Shown here one piece after another: positions 34,295-42,635 of a stretch of 64,000 nucleotides of DNA. A program made the position numbers and the translations under genes. Location: NCBI RefSeq assembly GCF_004681185.1, contig NZ_SRIF01000009.1, positions 18,556 to 82,555 on the forward strand, written 5' to 3'. A model generated the notes under the pieces. The model did no database searches. It had not been told where the DNA came from and worked only from the letters and a program-made list of their open reading frames with translations. Every line of letters begins with the position of its first letter. The first letter of the stretch is position 1. This stretch comes from Haloarcula amylovorans. GTDB taxonomy: Archaea > Halobacteriota > Halobacteria > Halobacteriales > Haloarculaceae.

Positions 34295-35443
34295 ATGCGC
34301 GTACTCTATATCGTCGGGCAAGGGGAGGGCGGCCTCGCCCACTACACGGCCGAGCTCGCCAACGCCGTCGCTGCGGACCACGAAGTCGTCGTGCTGAAAC
34401 CGACCGAGACCGACGCCGACGACCTGTTCGGGAGCGACGTCGAACTGCTAGAGCGGTTCGCACCCATCGACCTGTCGATGCCACGCATCTACAAATTCGA
34501 CGTCGATCCCCGGTCGGTGGTTCGCGGGCTCCGATCCTACCGGAACCTCGGCGACGTGTTCGACGTCGACCCCGACGTCGTCCACGACCCGACAGGCCTG
34601 TTTCCGCAGGTCCGGTACTACGCCAGTCGGCACGAAATCGACACCGCGTTCCCGTTCGTCCTCACGAAACACGAGGTGCCGAAGAACCGCTTCTCGCCCG
34701 CCCGGCCGCCGGTGATGGTAGAGGAGACGATACACGCAGTTCTCCCGAATGTGGACGCGGACAGGCGAATCGTCCACACGCCACAGCAGCGAGCGGCGAT
34801 GGAAGGCTGGGGCGAGGACCCGGAGACCATCTCCGTCATTCCCCACGGAGCGTACTCGGTGTTCGGCAATCACGAGGATGTAGACGACGACCCGGAACCG
34901 AACACGGTCCTGTTCTTCGGGAACGTCGTGCCGCCGAAGGGGCCGGACACGCTGGTAGAGGCGATGGTGCGCGTCGGTGAGCGCCTCCCGGACGCGAAAC
35001 TCGTCATCGCCGGCGACGGGTCGCTGCCGAGGGAGCAGCGGCGTCTCCTCGAAGCGCATCCGGAGCGCTTCGAGTTCCAGAACCGCTACGTCCCCAACGA
35101 CGAGGTGAAAGACGCCTTCGCGCGGGCAGCGCTGGTGGCCACGCCGTACCGGGAACTCGACGGGACGAAGGGACACAGCGGCGCGCTGACGACCGCCTTC
35201 TCCTTCGGGAAACCCGTCGTCGCTTCGACGGCGGGCGACTTCCGCCGACTCGTCGGCGAGAGCGGGGCCGGACGGGTCGTCCCGCCCGAAGACCCCGAAC
35301 GACTCGCCGACGTCATCGTGGATGTGCTCACCGACGAGCGAGCGAGAACCGAGATGGGCGAGGCGAGCAAGGCGATGGCGGACCGGCTCGCGTGGGACAG
35401 CATTGCCGACGAACACGTCGAACTCTACCGAGAGATACAGTAA
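34295..35443 (+). CDS. Family 4 glycosyltransferase
   Basis: 382 residues. N-terminal domain MRVLYIVGQGEGGLAHYTAE (glycine-rich loop), a linker, then the C-terminal GT-B domain with VLFFGNVVPPKGPDTLVEAM and the E-x7-E-like region TKGHSGALTTAFSFGKPVVA. It transfers an activated sugar to a lipid-linked glycan. It follows the FemAB gene by 6 bp as the third gene of the deacetylase operon. Confidence 0.9.
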   Translation: MRVLYIVGQGEGGLAHYTAELANAVAADHEVVVLKPTETDADDLFGSDVELLERFAPIDLSMPRIYKFDVDPRSVVRGLRSYRNLGDVFDVDPDVVHDPTGLFPQVRYYASRHEIDTAFPFVLTKHEVPKNRFSPARPPVMVEETIHAVLPNVDADRRIVHTPQQRAAMEGWGEDPETISVIPHGAYSVFGNHEDVDDDPEPNTVLFFGNVVPPKGPDTLVEAMVRVGERLPDAKLVIAGDGSLPREQRRLLEAHPERFEFQNRYVPNDEVKDAFARAALVATPYRELDGTKGHSGALTTAFSFGKPVVASTAGDFRRLVGESGAGRVVPPEDPERLADVIVDVLTDERARTEMGEASKAMADRLAWDSIADEHVELYREIQ

Positions 35444-35504
35444 CGGCGTGAGAGTGGGATATCTGGGCAGAGGAGAAGAATTCAAGCCCCGACCGGCACA
35501 ACTG

Positions 35505-35512
35505 ATTTACTC
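35505..35512 (+). promoter_or_regulatory. TATA-like element of rdfA
   Basis: GATTTACT about 22-29 bp before the ATG at 35534, predicting a leaderless transcript. Confidence 0.4.
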
Positions 35513-35533
35513 CGCGAAGCCGACGACCGGGCA

Positions 35534-36139
35534 ATGGGCGGCGACGGACGCAGACAGTCGAAAGTCGAACGGCTCGTCGAGGCCTACGACCTCGGCAACA
35601 TCGGGGCCGACCTCGAAGCCGCGTGGCTCGGCGAGGGCCGCGAACGCCAGAGCCTCCGCAAGTTAGCCGACCGATTCAATCAGGCGCTCCTGATGGGCGC
35701 GCTCAGGGACAGCGGGATGAGCGTCATCGACGGCGAGCCGAAGAACTTCTATCGGCTTCTGACCGACGACGACGTGAGCGCGGGCCAGCGGGTCGAGGCG
35801 CGGAACCGTCTCGAACGCAACGGTATCGACGTCGAGGAGTTAGAGGAGGATTTCGTCACGTATCAGGCCGTCCGCCACTATCTCACGGAAGTCCGGGGCG
35901 TGACTTACGAACAGTCGGACGAAGGCGAGCAGGTCGAACGCGAACGCGACAGTATCGACCGGCTCCAGGCCCGGGTCGAGACCGTCGTCCGGGATACGGT
36001 CGACCGCCTGCGAAATGCGGGAACGCTCTCGATAGGCGACTATCGCGTGTTCGTCAGCGTCGACATCCTCTGTCAGGACTGTGGCGGTCAGTTCGGTATC
36101 GGCGAGTTACTCGCGGCGGGTGGCTGTGACTGCGAGTAG
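35534..36139 (+). CDS. rdfA: Rod-determining factor RdfA family protein
   Basis: 201 residues. The N-terminus SKVERLVEAYDLGNIGADLE and WLGEGRERQSLRKLADRFNQ is the conserved opening of the RdfA family, followed by a coiled acidic middle and a small Cys-rich end (CQDCGGQFGIGELLAAGGCD) that looks like a zinc ribbon. RdfA is needed to form rod-shaped cells in Haloferax volcanii, as I recall. It faces the SMC-related gene, which is 11 bp away at its 3' end, an arrangement that links the two. Confidence 0.85.
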   Translation: MGGDGRRQSKVERLVEAYDLGNIGADLEAAWLGEGRERQSLRKLADRFNQALLMGALRDSGMSVIDGEPKNFYRLLTDDDVSAGQRVEARNRLERNGIDVEELEEDFVTYQAVRHYLTEVRGVTYEQSDEGEQVERERDSIDRLQARVETVVRDTVDRLRNAGTLSIGDYRVFVSVDILCQDCGGQFGIGELLAAGGCDCE

Positions 36140-36150
36140 CGAACGGTACC

Positions 36151-38115
36151 TCAGATGTCCGTAACCCGAGGGTATTCGTCGGAGAGCGCCTGTGCGTCCT
36201 CCGGCAGTAGGGCGACCACGAGGTACGTCGGATACTCCGCGAAGTACTCGACGAGCGACGCGATGCGTTCGGCGTCGATGGCTTCGAGCGAGTCTAGCAG
36301 CATGAACGGGACCGTCTCGTAAACGTCGTGGACGAGATATCCCGCGAGGGCGAACACCAACCCCGTCACCTCACGTTCACTCTCGCTGAGGTGGCCAACC
36401 GTGTCTTCGTACACCGTCCCGCCCTCCGAACTCCGGACGACGTGTAGCTCGAAGGTCGACCCCTCGATTACGTCGTCGGCTTCGACGGTCTCGACGGTGC
36501 TACTCGGCGTGTCCACCCGTTCGAGCCAGATGCGCTCGACGTTGTCGTAGTCGAGCAACGCGAGGAGGTCCGCCATCCGCTCGTTGAACTGCTCGGTCGC
36601 CTCGGCCTCTAAGGTATCGATGCGGGTCCGCAGGTCGATGAGTTCCTCGACGATGTCCTCACGGCGGGCGAGAAGCGCGTCGTCGCGCCGGATTTCGGCC
36701 TCCATCTCCTCGATTTCCTCGTTTACGTCGTCGTACTCCGATTCGAGGGCGTCCAGTTCGAACTCCAGTTCGTTCGCCTCGGTGTGGAGTTCGAGCACCT
36801 CGTCGAACTCGTCGGAACGCAGTTCGGCGACCTGGTCTTCCAGTTCGGTGATGCGTGAGGAGAGGTTGTCGCGGCGTTCCCGGAGGTCCGCCACCGTGGA
36901 CTGGCGGCGCTCGATCTCGTCGTCCACGTCGTCGATGGTCTCGTCGAGTTCTTGCTGCCGTTCCAGCGTTTCTTCGATACTGTCGCGTTTGTCGGTGAGG
37001 TCGGTGAGCTCGTCTTCGATGGCGTCTACGTCCGAGAGCGTCTCCTGCCGGTGGTCGCGCATGCTCGAAAGTGTCGATTCGATGCGCTCGCGTTTCACCT
37101 GCGACCCGCAGGTCCAGCAGGTCGTCTTCGACCCCTGATACAACTGGTCGGTGATGTCGCCGACGCTCTCAGGTTTCTTCTTGATGGCGTCGGTGATTTG
37201 CGTATGTTCGCCGGCCAGTAACTCCTCGTTGAACCCGATAACGTTCTGGAGACGCGTCGTGTACTGCGAGAGCTCGCGCTTGCGCTCGCGACGACGCCGT
37301 ATCTCCGATTCGAGCTCGGCCAGCCGTTCCTCGGGGGCGTCGGTGAGCCCGGCGCGTTCGGCCGCGAGTCGTCCGCGCTCTTCGCGCAGGGCCGCGATGC
37401 TCTCCTGTTCGGACTGGACCTCCTCTCGGACGCGTCTGCGTTCGGCGCGCGTCGCCTGCAGTTCGTCCAGTGTCGCTTCGAGTTCGTCCCGGCTCTGTCG
37501 CGTTATGTCGACGTCTAAGTCTCGGTCCTCGATCCGCCGTTCGACGGACTGGAGATCGCTTCGAACGTCCTCGATCTCCGTTTGGAGTTCGCTCCGTCGC
37601 CGTTCGAGTGCCGGTAACTCACGCTTGAGCGACTCGATACGGTCGAGGTCGTCGTCGATGGCCTCCTTGCGCCGCTCCGCGTCGCGTATCTCCCGGCGGA
37701 GGGTCGTCACGTCGACCGGGCGCATGATGATGTCCCGAAGGTCGTCGTCGCGGACGACGGCGCGGCGGGCTTCGTTGTCTTCGAGCAGGAACGCAAACAG
37801 GTTCGCCAATGTCGGGTCCGTGAGGAGGCCGGTCCCCGACCCGACGATGCCGTCGTCGGTCCTAGAGATTTTCCTCGCGTACGTTTCCCCGCCGAGTTCG
37901 AGTTCGACGCGCCCGTGGTCGGCGTCGCCTTTCACGCTCGTCCAGTCGCTCCCATGGGCCGCCATAATCGCTTGTAAGAACGACGTTCGGTTGGTCGCGT
38001 TGCGACCGGCGAGCACCGTCACGCCCGGCGCTAGCTCGACCGTCGTCGAGTCGATGCCGCCGATATCCTCGACGACGAACGTGGCCCGGTCGCCGGTGGC
38101 CGTGGCCGAATCCAT
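36151..38115 (-). CDS. Archaea-specific SMC-related (Sph-like) ATPase
   Basis: 654 residues. N-terminal half-ATPase with a degenerate P-loop LAGRNATNRTSFLQAIM near residue 36, where the usual GKS is NRTS; long coiled coil from about 130 to 530 interrupted near residue 335 by a zinc-hook-like CWTCGSQVKRER; C-terminal half-ATPase with signature VGHLSESEREVTGLVFALAG and Walker B PFMLLDSLEAID. This is the Sph/SMC-related group; one such protein is a rod-shape factor together with RdfA in Haloferax. Whether it hydrolyses ATP with this P-loop is uncertain. Confidence 0.88.
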   Translation of the reverse strand: MDSATATGDRATFVVEDIGGIDSTTVELAPGVTVLAGRNATNRTSFLQAIMAAHGSDWTSVKGDADHGRVELELGGETYARKISRTDDGIVGSGTGLLTDPTLANLFAFLLEDNEARRAVVRDDDLRDIIMRPVDVTTLRREIRDAERRKEAIDDDLDRIESLKRELPALERRRSELQTEIEDVRSDLQSVERRIEDRDLDVDITRQSRDELEATLDELQATRAERRRVREEVQSEQESIAALREERGRLAAERAGLTDAPEERLAELESEIRRRRERKRELSQYTTRLQNVIGFNEELLAGEHTQITDAIKKKPESVGDITDQLYQGSKTTCWTCGSQVKRERIESTLSSMRDHRQETLSDVDAIEDELTDLTDKRDSIEETLERQQELDETIDDVDDEIERRQSTVADLRERRDNLSSRITELEDQVAELRSDEFDEVLELHTEANELEFELDALESEYDDVNEEIEEMEAEIRRDDALLARREDIVEELIDLRTRIDTLEAEATEQFNERMADLLALLDYDNVERIWLERVDTPSSTVETVEADDVIEGSTFELHVVRSSEGGTVYEDTVGHLSESEREVTGLVFALAGYLVHDVYETVPFMLLDSLEAIDAERIASLVEYFAEYPTYLVVALLPEDAQALSDEYPRVTDI

Positions 38116-38318
38116 GCCTCTCCGTCAGTCGGTGACCCGCATAAGTGCTGGGACGCGCGTCGGGTCGCCAGCGCAGAAATACGTCGTTTTAATACGGACA
38201 GAATAACATCCATATGTCTGTTTGTCTTGTTGGCGCGACTCCCGATGTCGGTCGAAATCAATCACACCTCCCCGGATATTCGTGCAGATTCGGACTATAG
38301 CAATCACAAACGCGCCCC

Positions 38319-38326
38319 TTTATCTA
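38319..38326 (+). promoter_or_regulatory. TATA element of the fructose PTS operon
   Basis: TTTATCTA lies 34-41 bp before the ATG at 38360 and 22-29 bp before an in-frame GTG at 38348, so the transcript starts close to either codon. Confidence 0.5.
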
Positions 38327-38359
38327 CAGGCATTCTCGTAGCTGGCAGTGTCGCTCACA

Positions 38360-39496
38360 ATGTCACGCAACGACACCGCGGACACACTCCGCGCGTATCT
38401 GACCTCCGTCAAGGAGGATCTGATGACCGGCGTATCGTTCATGATACCCTTCGTCACCATCGGGGGTATCTTCCTCGCTCTCGCGTACGCGGTAGGAGAT
38501 ACGCAGACAGTATTCGAGAACACCGGCTCCGCCGGCTGGTTCCTGGCCCAGATCGGGACGGCCGGGCTGACCATCATGGTGCCCATCCTCGGGGGCTACA
38601 TCGCCTATGCGATAGCCGACCGCCCCGGGCTGGCACCGGGATTCCTGCTGGCGTACCTGCTCCAGCAGGGGAACGTTATCGAACAGGCAGCTCTCGTCGT
38701 CGGCCTCTCGGGCGGGAGTTCGGGAGCCGGCTACCTCGGCGCGATCGTCGCCGGTCTCGTGGCCGGCTACGTCGCCCGCTGGTTCAAGAACCGCGACGTG
38801 CCGGGTATCATCCAGCCGATGATGCCGGTACTCATCATCCCGGTGGCGACGATGGCCGTCGCCGCGCCGCTCTTGCTGTTCGTGCTGGGCGTCCCGGTCG
38901 CTATTGCCAACCAGAGCCTGACGACGTTCCTCGAAACCATGCAGGGCGGGCAGGCCATCGTCGTCGGCCTCATCCTCGGCGGGATGATGGCCGCGGACAT
39001 GGGCGGACCCATCAACAAGGTCGCCTACGTCTTCGCCACCGGTCTCATCACCGAGGGGATCTACGCTCCCATGGCCGCCGTCATGATTGGCGGGATGGTC
39101 CCCCCCATCGGAATGGCGCTCTCGAACTTCATCGCCCCGCACAAGTACGAGGCCGAGATGTACGAGAACGCCAAGAGCGGTATCCCACTGGGACTCGCCT
39201 TCATCACCGAGGGCGCGATTCCCTACGGGGCGGCCGACCCGCTTCGGGTCATCCCCTCGGTCGTCTCTGGGAGCGCCATCGCCGGCGCGATGGCGATGGC
39301 ACTTGGCGTGACGATGCCTGCGCCCCACGGCGGCGTCTTCGTCATCTTGCTGTCGAACAAGCCGCTGTTGTTCCTCGCCTCGCTGCTGGTCGGGACACTG
39401 GTCACGGCGGCCGTCGCCACCCTCATCAAACCCGACTTCGAGGAGCGCATCAACGCCGAGACGAGTTCCCAGAGCACACAGCCGACCAACAACTGA
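38360..39496 (+). CDS. ptfC: PTS fructose transporter membrane subunit EIIC
   Basis: 378 residues, about nine membrane helices. EIIC-Fru features: TGVSFMIPFVTIGGIFLALA, the GGYIAYAIADRPGLAPGFL loop, MAADMGGPINKVAYVF and GLAFITEGAIPYGAADPLRV with the conserved GA-IPF/Y substrate loop. It moves fructose while EIIB phosphorylates it. The ATG at 38360 resembles known starts; a GTG four codons earlier is possible. It leads the operon, and IIA, HPr, EI and IIB follow in that order, matching the ptf gene order I recall for Haloferax. Confidence 0.92.
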   Translation: MSRNDTADTLRAYLTSVKEDLMTGVSFMIPFVTIGGIFLALAYAVGDTQTVFENTGSAGWFLAQIGTAGLTIMVPILGGYIAYAIADRPGLAPGFLLAYLLQQGNVIEQAALVVGLSGGSSGAGYLGAIVAGLVAGYVARWFKNRDVPGIIQPMMPVLIIPVATMAVAAPLLLFVLGVPVAIANQSLTTFLETMQGGQAIVVGLILGGMMAADMGGPINKVAYVFATGLITEGIYAPMAAVMIGGMVPPIGMALSNFIAPHKYEAEMYENAKSGIPLGLAFITEGAIPYGAADPLRVIPSVVSGSAIAGAMAMALGVTMPAPHGGVFVILLSNKPLLFLASLLVGTLVTAAVATLIKPDFEERINAETSSQSTQPTNN

Positions 39497-39525
39497 ACCG
39501 CTGTCCGACCCACACTACCACACCA

Positions 39526-40002
39526 ATGTCAGACGCAATCAGCCAGACCGACATCGACGAGTTGATTCCGGCGAGCCACATCTCGCTGTCCGAACCGCCC
39601 GCAGAGAAGGAAGCCTGTATCGAACACTTACTCGACCTGCTGGTCGACGCCGACCGCGTCGAGGACCGACAGAAGGCCCTCGACGCGCTGTTGGCCCGCG
39701 AAGCGGAGACGACCACCGGGGTCGGCATGGGAATCGGCATCCCGCACGCAAAGACCGACGCCGTCTCCCGGCCGTCGCTCGCGTTCGTCCGCTCCGAGGA
39801 CGGCATCGATTTCGGGTCGATGGACGACGAACCCGCGACGCTGATATTCATGATCCTCGTCCCCGAGTCGGGCGGGGAAGAGCACCTCAGCATCCTCAGT
39901 TCGCTCTCGCGCGCCCTGATGCACGACGAGGTCCGCGAGCGACTCCACGAGGCCGACGACGAGCAAGCGGTACAGGACACGCTCCGGGAGGCCATCGCAT
40001 GA
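39526..40002 (+). CDS. ptfA: PTS fructose enzyme IIA
   Basis: 158 residues, PTS EIIA type 2 domain. The phosphorylated histidine is His74 in GMGIGIPHAKTDAV, surrounded by EAETTTGVG and later ILVPESGGEEHLSILSSLSR. It receives phosphate from HPr and passes it to EIIB. The stop overlaps the HPr start by 4 bp (ATGA at 39999). Confidence 0.92.
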   Translation: MSDAISQTDIDELIPASHISLSEPPAEKEACIEHLLDLLVDADRVEDRQKALDALLAREAETTTGVGMGIGIPHAKTDAVSRPSLAFVRSEDGIDFGSMDDEPATLIFMILVPESGGEEHLSILSSLSRALMHDEVRERLHEADDEQAVQDTLREAIA

Positions 40003-40277
40003 GCCTCGAACGCACTGTCACGCTCGTCCCCGAAGCGGGACTGCACGCACGCCCCGCGTCGAAGTTCGTCGAGGCCGTCAACGACCACGAAGCCGAGATA
40101 TCCATCGGCCGCCCGGGCGAGGACCCCGTTCAGGCCAACAGCATGATCGCCGTCACGAGCCTCGGCATCGAACACGGCGACGACGTCCACCTCGTCGCCG
40201 ACGGAGAAGACGCCGAGGCCGCGCTAGACGAACTCGAACGGATACTGACTACACCAGAAGAGGAAGCGGCGACCTGA
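39999..40277 (+). CDS. ptsH: Phosphocarrier protein HPr
   Basis: 92 residues. Phosphorylated His16 in VPEAGLHARPASKFVEA; the region around the regulatory Ser of bacterial HPr is VQANSMIAVTSLGIEHGD with Ser48. It carries phosphate from EI to EIIA. Only one HPr is in this cluster. It starts inside the stop of the IIA gene and ends 2 bp before the EI start. Confidence 0.92.
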   Translation: MSLERTVTLVPEAGLHARPASKFVEAVNDHEAEISIGRPGEDPVQANSMIAVTSLGIEHGDDVHLVADGEDAEAALDELERILTTPEEEAAT

Positions 40278-40279
40278 CG

Positions 40280-41962
40280 ATGGCGGAACGCGAACTGCAG
40301 GGGACCGGCGCGACGCCCCGTTCCGGCCTCGGCACGGTCGTCTGGTACGGACAAGATATCGAACTCCCCGATGCGGCCGACGTGACTGTGGACGAAGCGG
40401 CCGAGCGCGACCGCTTCGCCGACGCCGTTTCGACGGCCCGCGCGGAACTGGAGACCGAGCGCGAGGCGACCGCCGAGCGAGTCGGTGAGGAGGAGGCCGC
40501 CGTCTTCGACGCGCACATCCAGTTCCTCGAAGACCCCACTATCGAGGACGCTGTCGAGACGGAAATCGCGGAGGGCACCCCCGCACCGAACGCCGTCGAT
40601 TCGGCCTTCGGCGCACACATCGAGCAGTTCGAAGGAATGGACGGCCGGATGGCCGAGCGAGCGGACGACCTCCGGGACGTCCGGGACCGACTGCTCCGCC
40701 TGCTGACCGACGGCGACCGCGTCGAACTCGCGGACCTGCCCGAGGGTAGCGTCGTCCTCGCCGAGCGACTGACGCCCAGCGACACGGCGCAGTTGGACCC
40801 CGACACCGTCGCCGGGTTCGCCACCGTCACTGGCGGCCGAACGTCCCACGCGGCTATCTTCGCCCGGTCGCTGGCGCTGCCGGCCGTCGTCGGCGTCGGC
40901 GACGACCTCGACAGCGTCGAGGCGGGAACCGACGTCGTCGTCGACGGCGACGCCGGGACGCTACTAGTCGGTCCCGACGAGAGCGAGCGGGCGGCCGCGG
41001 CGACCGATTCCGGTGCCGGAGTCGTGGAGGAGCAGGTCGAGACGACCGACGGCCGCGGAATCGAAGTCGCGGCGAACGTCGGGCGACCGGTGGAGCTACA
41101 GCCGGCCGCTGACCGCGGTGCGGACGGTATCGGTCTCTACCGGACCGAGTTCCTCTTTCTCGATCGGGAAGCTCCGCCCTCGGAGGACGAGCAGTACGAG
41201 GCCATCCGCGAGGCGCTCGATACGTTCCCCGAGGGGCGCGTCGTCGTCCGGACGCTCGACATCGGCGGCGACAAGCGCATCCCCTATCTGGACCTGCCCG
41301 AAGAGGCGAACCCGTTCCTCGGCGAGCGCGGCATCCGCCGCTCGCTCGGCCCGGACTCGGACCTCTTCGTCACCCAACTCCGCGCGCTCTTGCGCGCCGC
41401 GGCGGACGGCGAGGGCGACCTCGCGGTCATGGTCCCGCTCGTCGCCTCCGTCGAGGAGTTGGAGGACGCACTCGATGCGCTAGACGACGCGGCGGCCGAC
41501 CTAGACGACGCCGGCGTCGAGTACGAGCGCCCCGAAGTAGGTGTGATGGTTGAAACACCGAGCGCCGTCTTCGTCGCCGAGGAACTGGCCGCCCGCGTGG
41601 ATTTCCTCTCTATCGGGACGAACGATCTCACACAGTACGTGATGGCTGCCGACCGCGAGAGCGAACACGTCAGCGACCTCCACGACCCGACGTATCCGGG
41701 CGTGGTGCGAGCCATCCATCGGACCGTCGAAGCGGCCCACGCACATGACGCGTGGGTCGGGATGTGCGGCGAGATGGCCGGCAACCCAGACCTGACGGAA
41801 CTCCTGGTCGGTCTCGGCCTGGACGAACTCAGCATGAGTGCCGTCACCATCCCCGACGTGAAGGCCGCCGTCAGTGAGACGACGTACAGCACCGCGAGCG
41901 AGCGCGCCGAAGACGCTCGCACCGCCGCAACGCGCAGCGCAGTTGCCAACTCACAACAATGA
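40280..41962 (+). CDS. ptsI: PTS enzyme I (phosphoenolpyruvate-protein phosphotransferase)
   Basis: 560 residues. N-terminal HPr-binding and phosphohistidine domain with His190 in VTGGRTSHAAIFARSLALPA; C-terminal PEP-binding barrel with GIGLYRTEFLFL, DIGGDKRIPYL, GERGIRRSLG, FLSIGTNDLTQYVMAADRES and VGMCGEMAGNP carrying the catalytic Cys. It starts the phosphate chain from PEP. The EIIB gene begins within its last codons (ATG at 41959). Confidence 0.93.
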   Translation: MAERELQGTGATPRSGLGTVVWYGQDIELPDAADVTVDEAAERDRFADAVSTARAELETEREATAERVGEEEAAVFDAHIQFLEDPTIEDAVETEIAEGTPAPNAVDSAFGAHIEQFEGMDGRMAERADDLRDVRDRLLRLLTDGDRVELADLPEGSVVLAERLTPSDTAQLDPDTVAGFATVTGGRTSHAAIFARSLALPAVVGVGDDLDSVEAGTDVVVDGDAGTLLVGPDESERAAAATDSGAGVVEEQVETTDGRGIEVAANVGRPVELQPAADRGADGIGLYRTEFLFLDREAPPSEDEQYEAIREALDTFPEGRVVVRTLDIGGDKRIPYLDLPEEANPFLGERGIRRSLGPDSDLFVTQLRALLRAAADGEGDLAVMVPLVASVEELEDALDALDDAAADLDDAGVEYERPEVGVMVETPSAVFVAEELAARVDFLSIGTNDLTQYVMAADRESEHVSDLHDPTYPGVVRAIHRTVEAAHAHDAWVGMCGEMAGNPDLTELLVGLGLDELSMSAVTIPDVKAAVSETTYSTASERAEDARTAATRSAVANSQQ

Positions 41963-42402
41963 AATTCGTCGCAGTCACGTCCTGTCCGACCGGAATCGCA
42001 CACAGTCAGATGGCAGCAGAGAACTTAGAACAGAAAGCCGCCGAGATGGGCCACGACATCAGCGTCGAGGTCCAAGGCGCGATGGGCGCGGAGAACGAAC
42101 TCTCCGCCGAGGATATCCAGGCCGCCGACGCCGCTATCGTCGCCGCGGATACCGCCGTCAACACAGATCGCTTCGAGGGGATGCCCCTCGTCAAGGGCAC
42201 GGTCAAGGACGCCGTCAACGACGTCGAGAGCCTGCTGAACCAGGCCATCGAGGCCGCCGACGGCGACGCCGAGACGGTGACGACCGACACGACAGAGACG
42301 GCTGACGACTCCACCGACAGCGGGAGCGGCGAGGACCAACAGCGCCGCGGCGGCGACCGCTCGAAGAGCCTCGGTGCGCGACTGAAGCGCCTATTCAGCT
42401 AA
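41959..42402 (+). CDS. ptfB: PTS fructose enzyme IIB with a charged C-terminal tail
   Basis: 147 residues. EIIB-Fru domain in the first ~100, with the phosphorylated Cys9 in VTSCPTGIAHSQMAAE. A free-standing IIB is normally about 100 residues; here an acidic, Thr-rich linker (about residues 108-130) leads to a basic C-terminus GDRSKSLGARLKRLFS, which could be an amphipathic membrane anchor that holds IIB near EIIC. The tail function is inference. It completes the operon; no 1-phosphofructokinase or regulator gene is adjacent. Confidence 0.9.
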   Translation: MKFVAVTSCPTGIAHSQMAAENLEQKAAEMGHDISVEVQGAMGAENELSAEDIQAADAAIVAADTAVNTDRFEGMPLVKGTVKDAVNDVESLLNQAIEAADGDAETVTTDTTETADDSTDSGSGEDQQRRGGDRSKSLGARLKRLFS

Positions 42403-42559
42403 CGCTACCGACGAGTCGCCCAGCGCGCAACGGAGAGCGCGGAAATGAGACGCAGCGCCGTTCGAGCCGCCGCGCCGTCGAGATCGGTGCGGAGAAGCGC
42501 CGTCACGAACAGAAGCGTGAAGACCAGTGACAAGTCGTTTTCGCGGTATTTTCGGGCGT

Positions 42560-42574
42560 TTAAGCGGTGCTTAA
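42560..42574. terminator. Inverted repeat between convergent PTS and amylase genes
   Basis: TTAAGC-GGT-GCTTAA, a perfect 6-bp stem with a 3-bp loop, in the 233-bp gap where two convergent transcription units end. It may be a bidirectional terminator hairpin; a regulator site is the alternative. No clear T-run follows it on either strand. Confidence 0.3.
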
Positions 42575-42635
42575 GCCGCTGCTGAACCGCTGTTTCGCAT
42601 ACCCTGCTATCGCCGTGGAGAGATGCTGCTGGTCG

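Noticed and set aside
38227..39490. Long open frame upstream in the IIA frame over the EIIC gene
   Set aside because: The Arg/Gly/His-rich translation is an out-of-frame reading of EIIC; only the part from 39526 on is a real gene.
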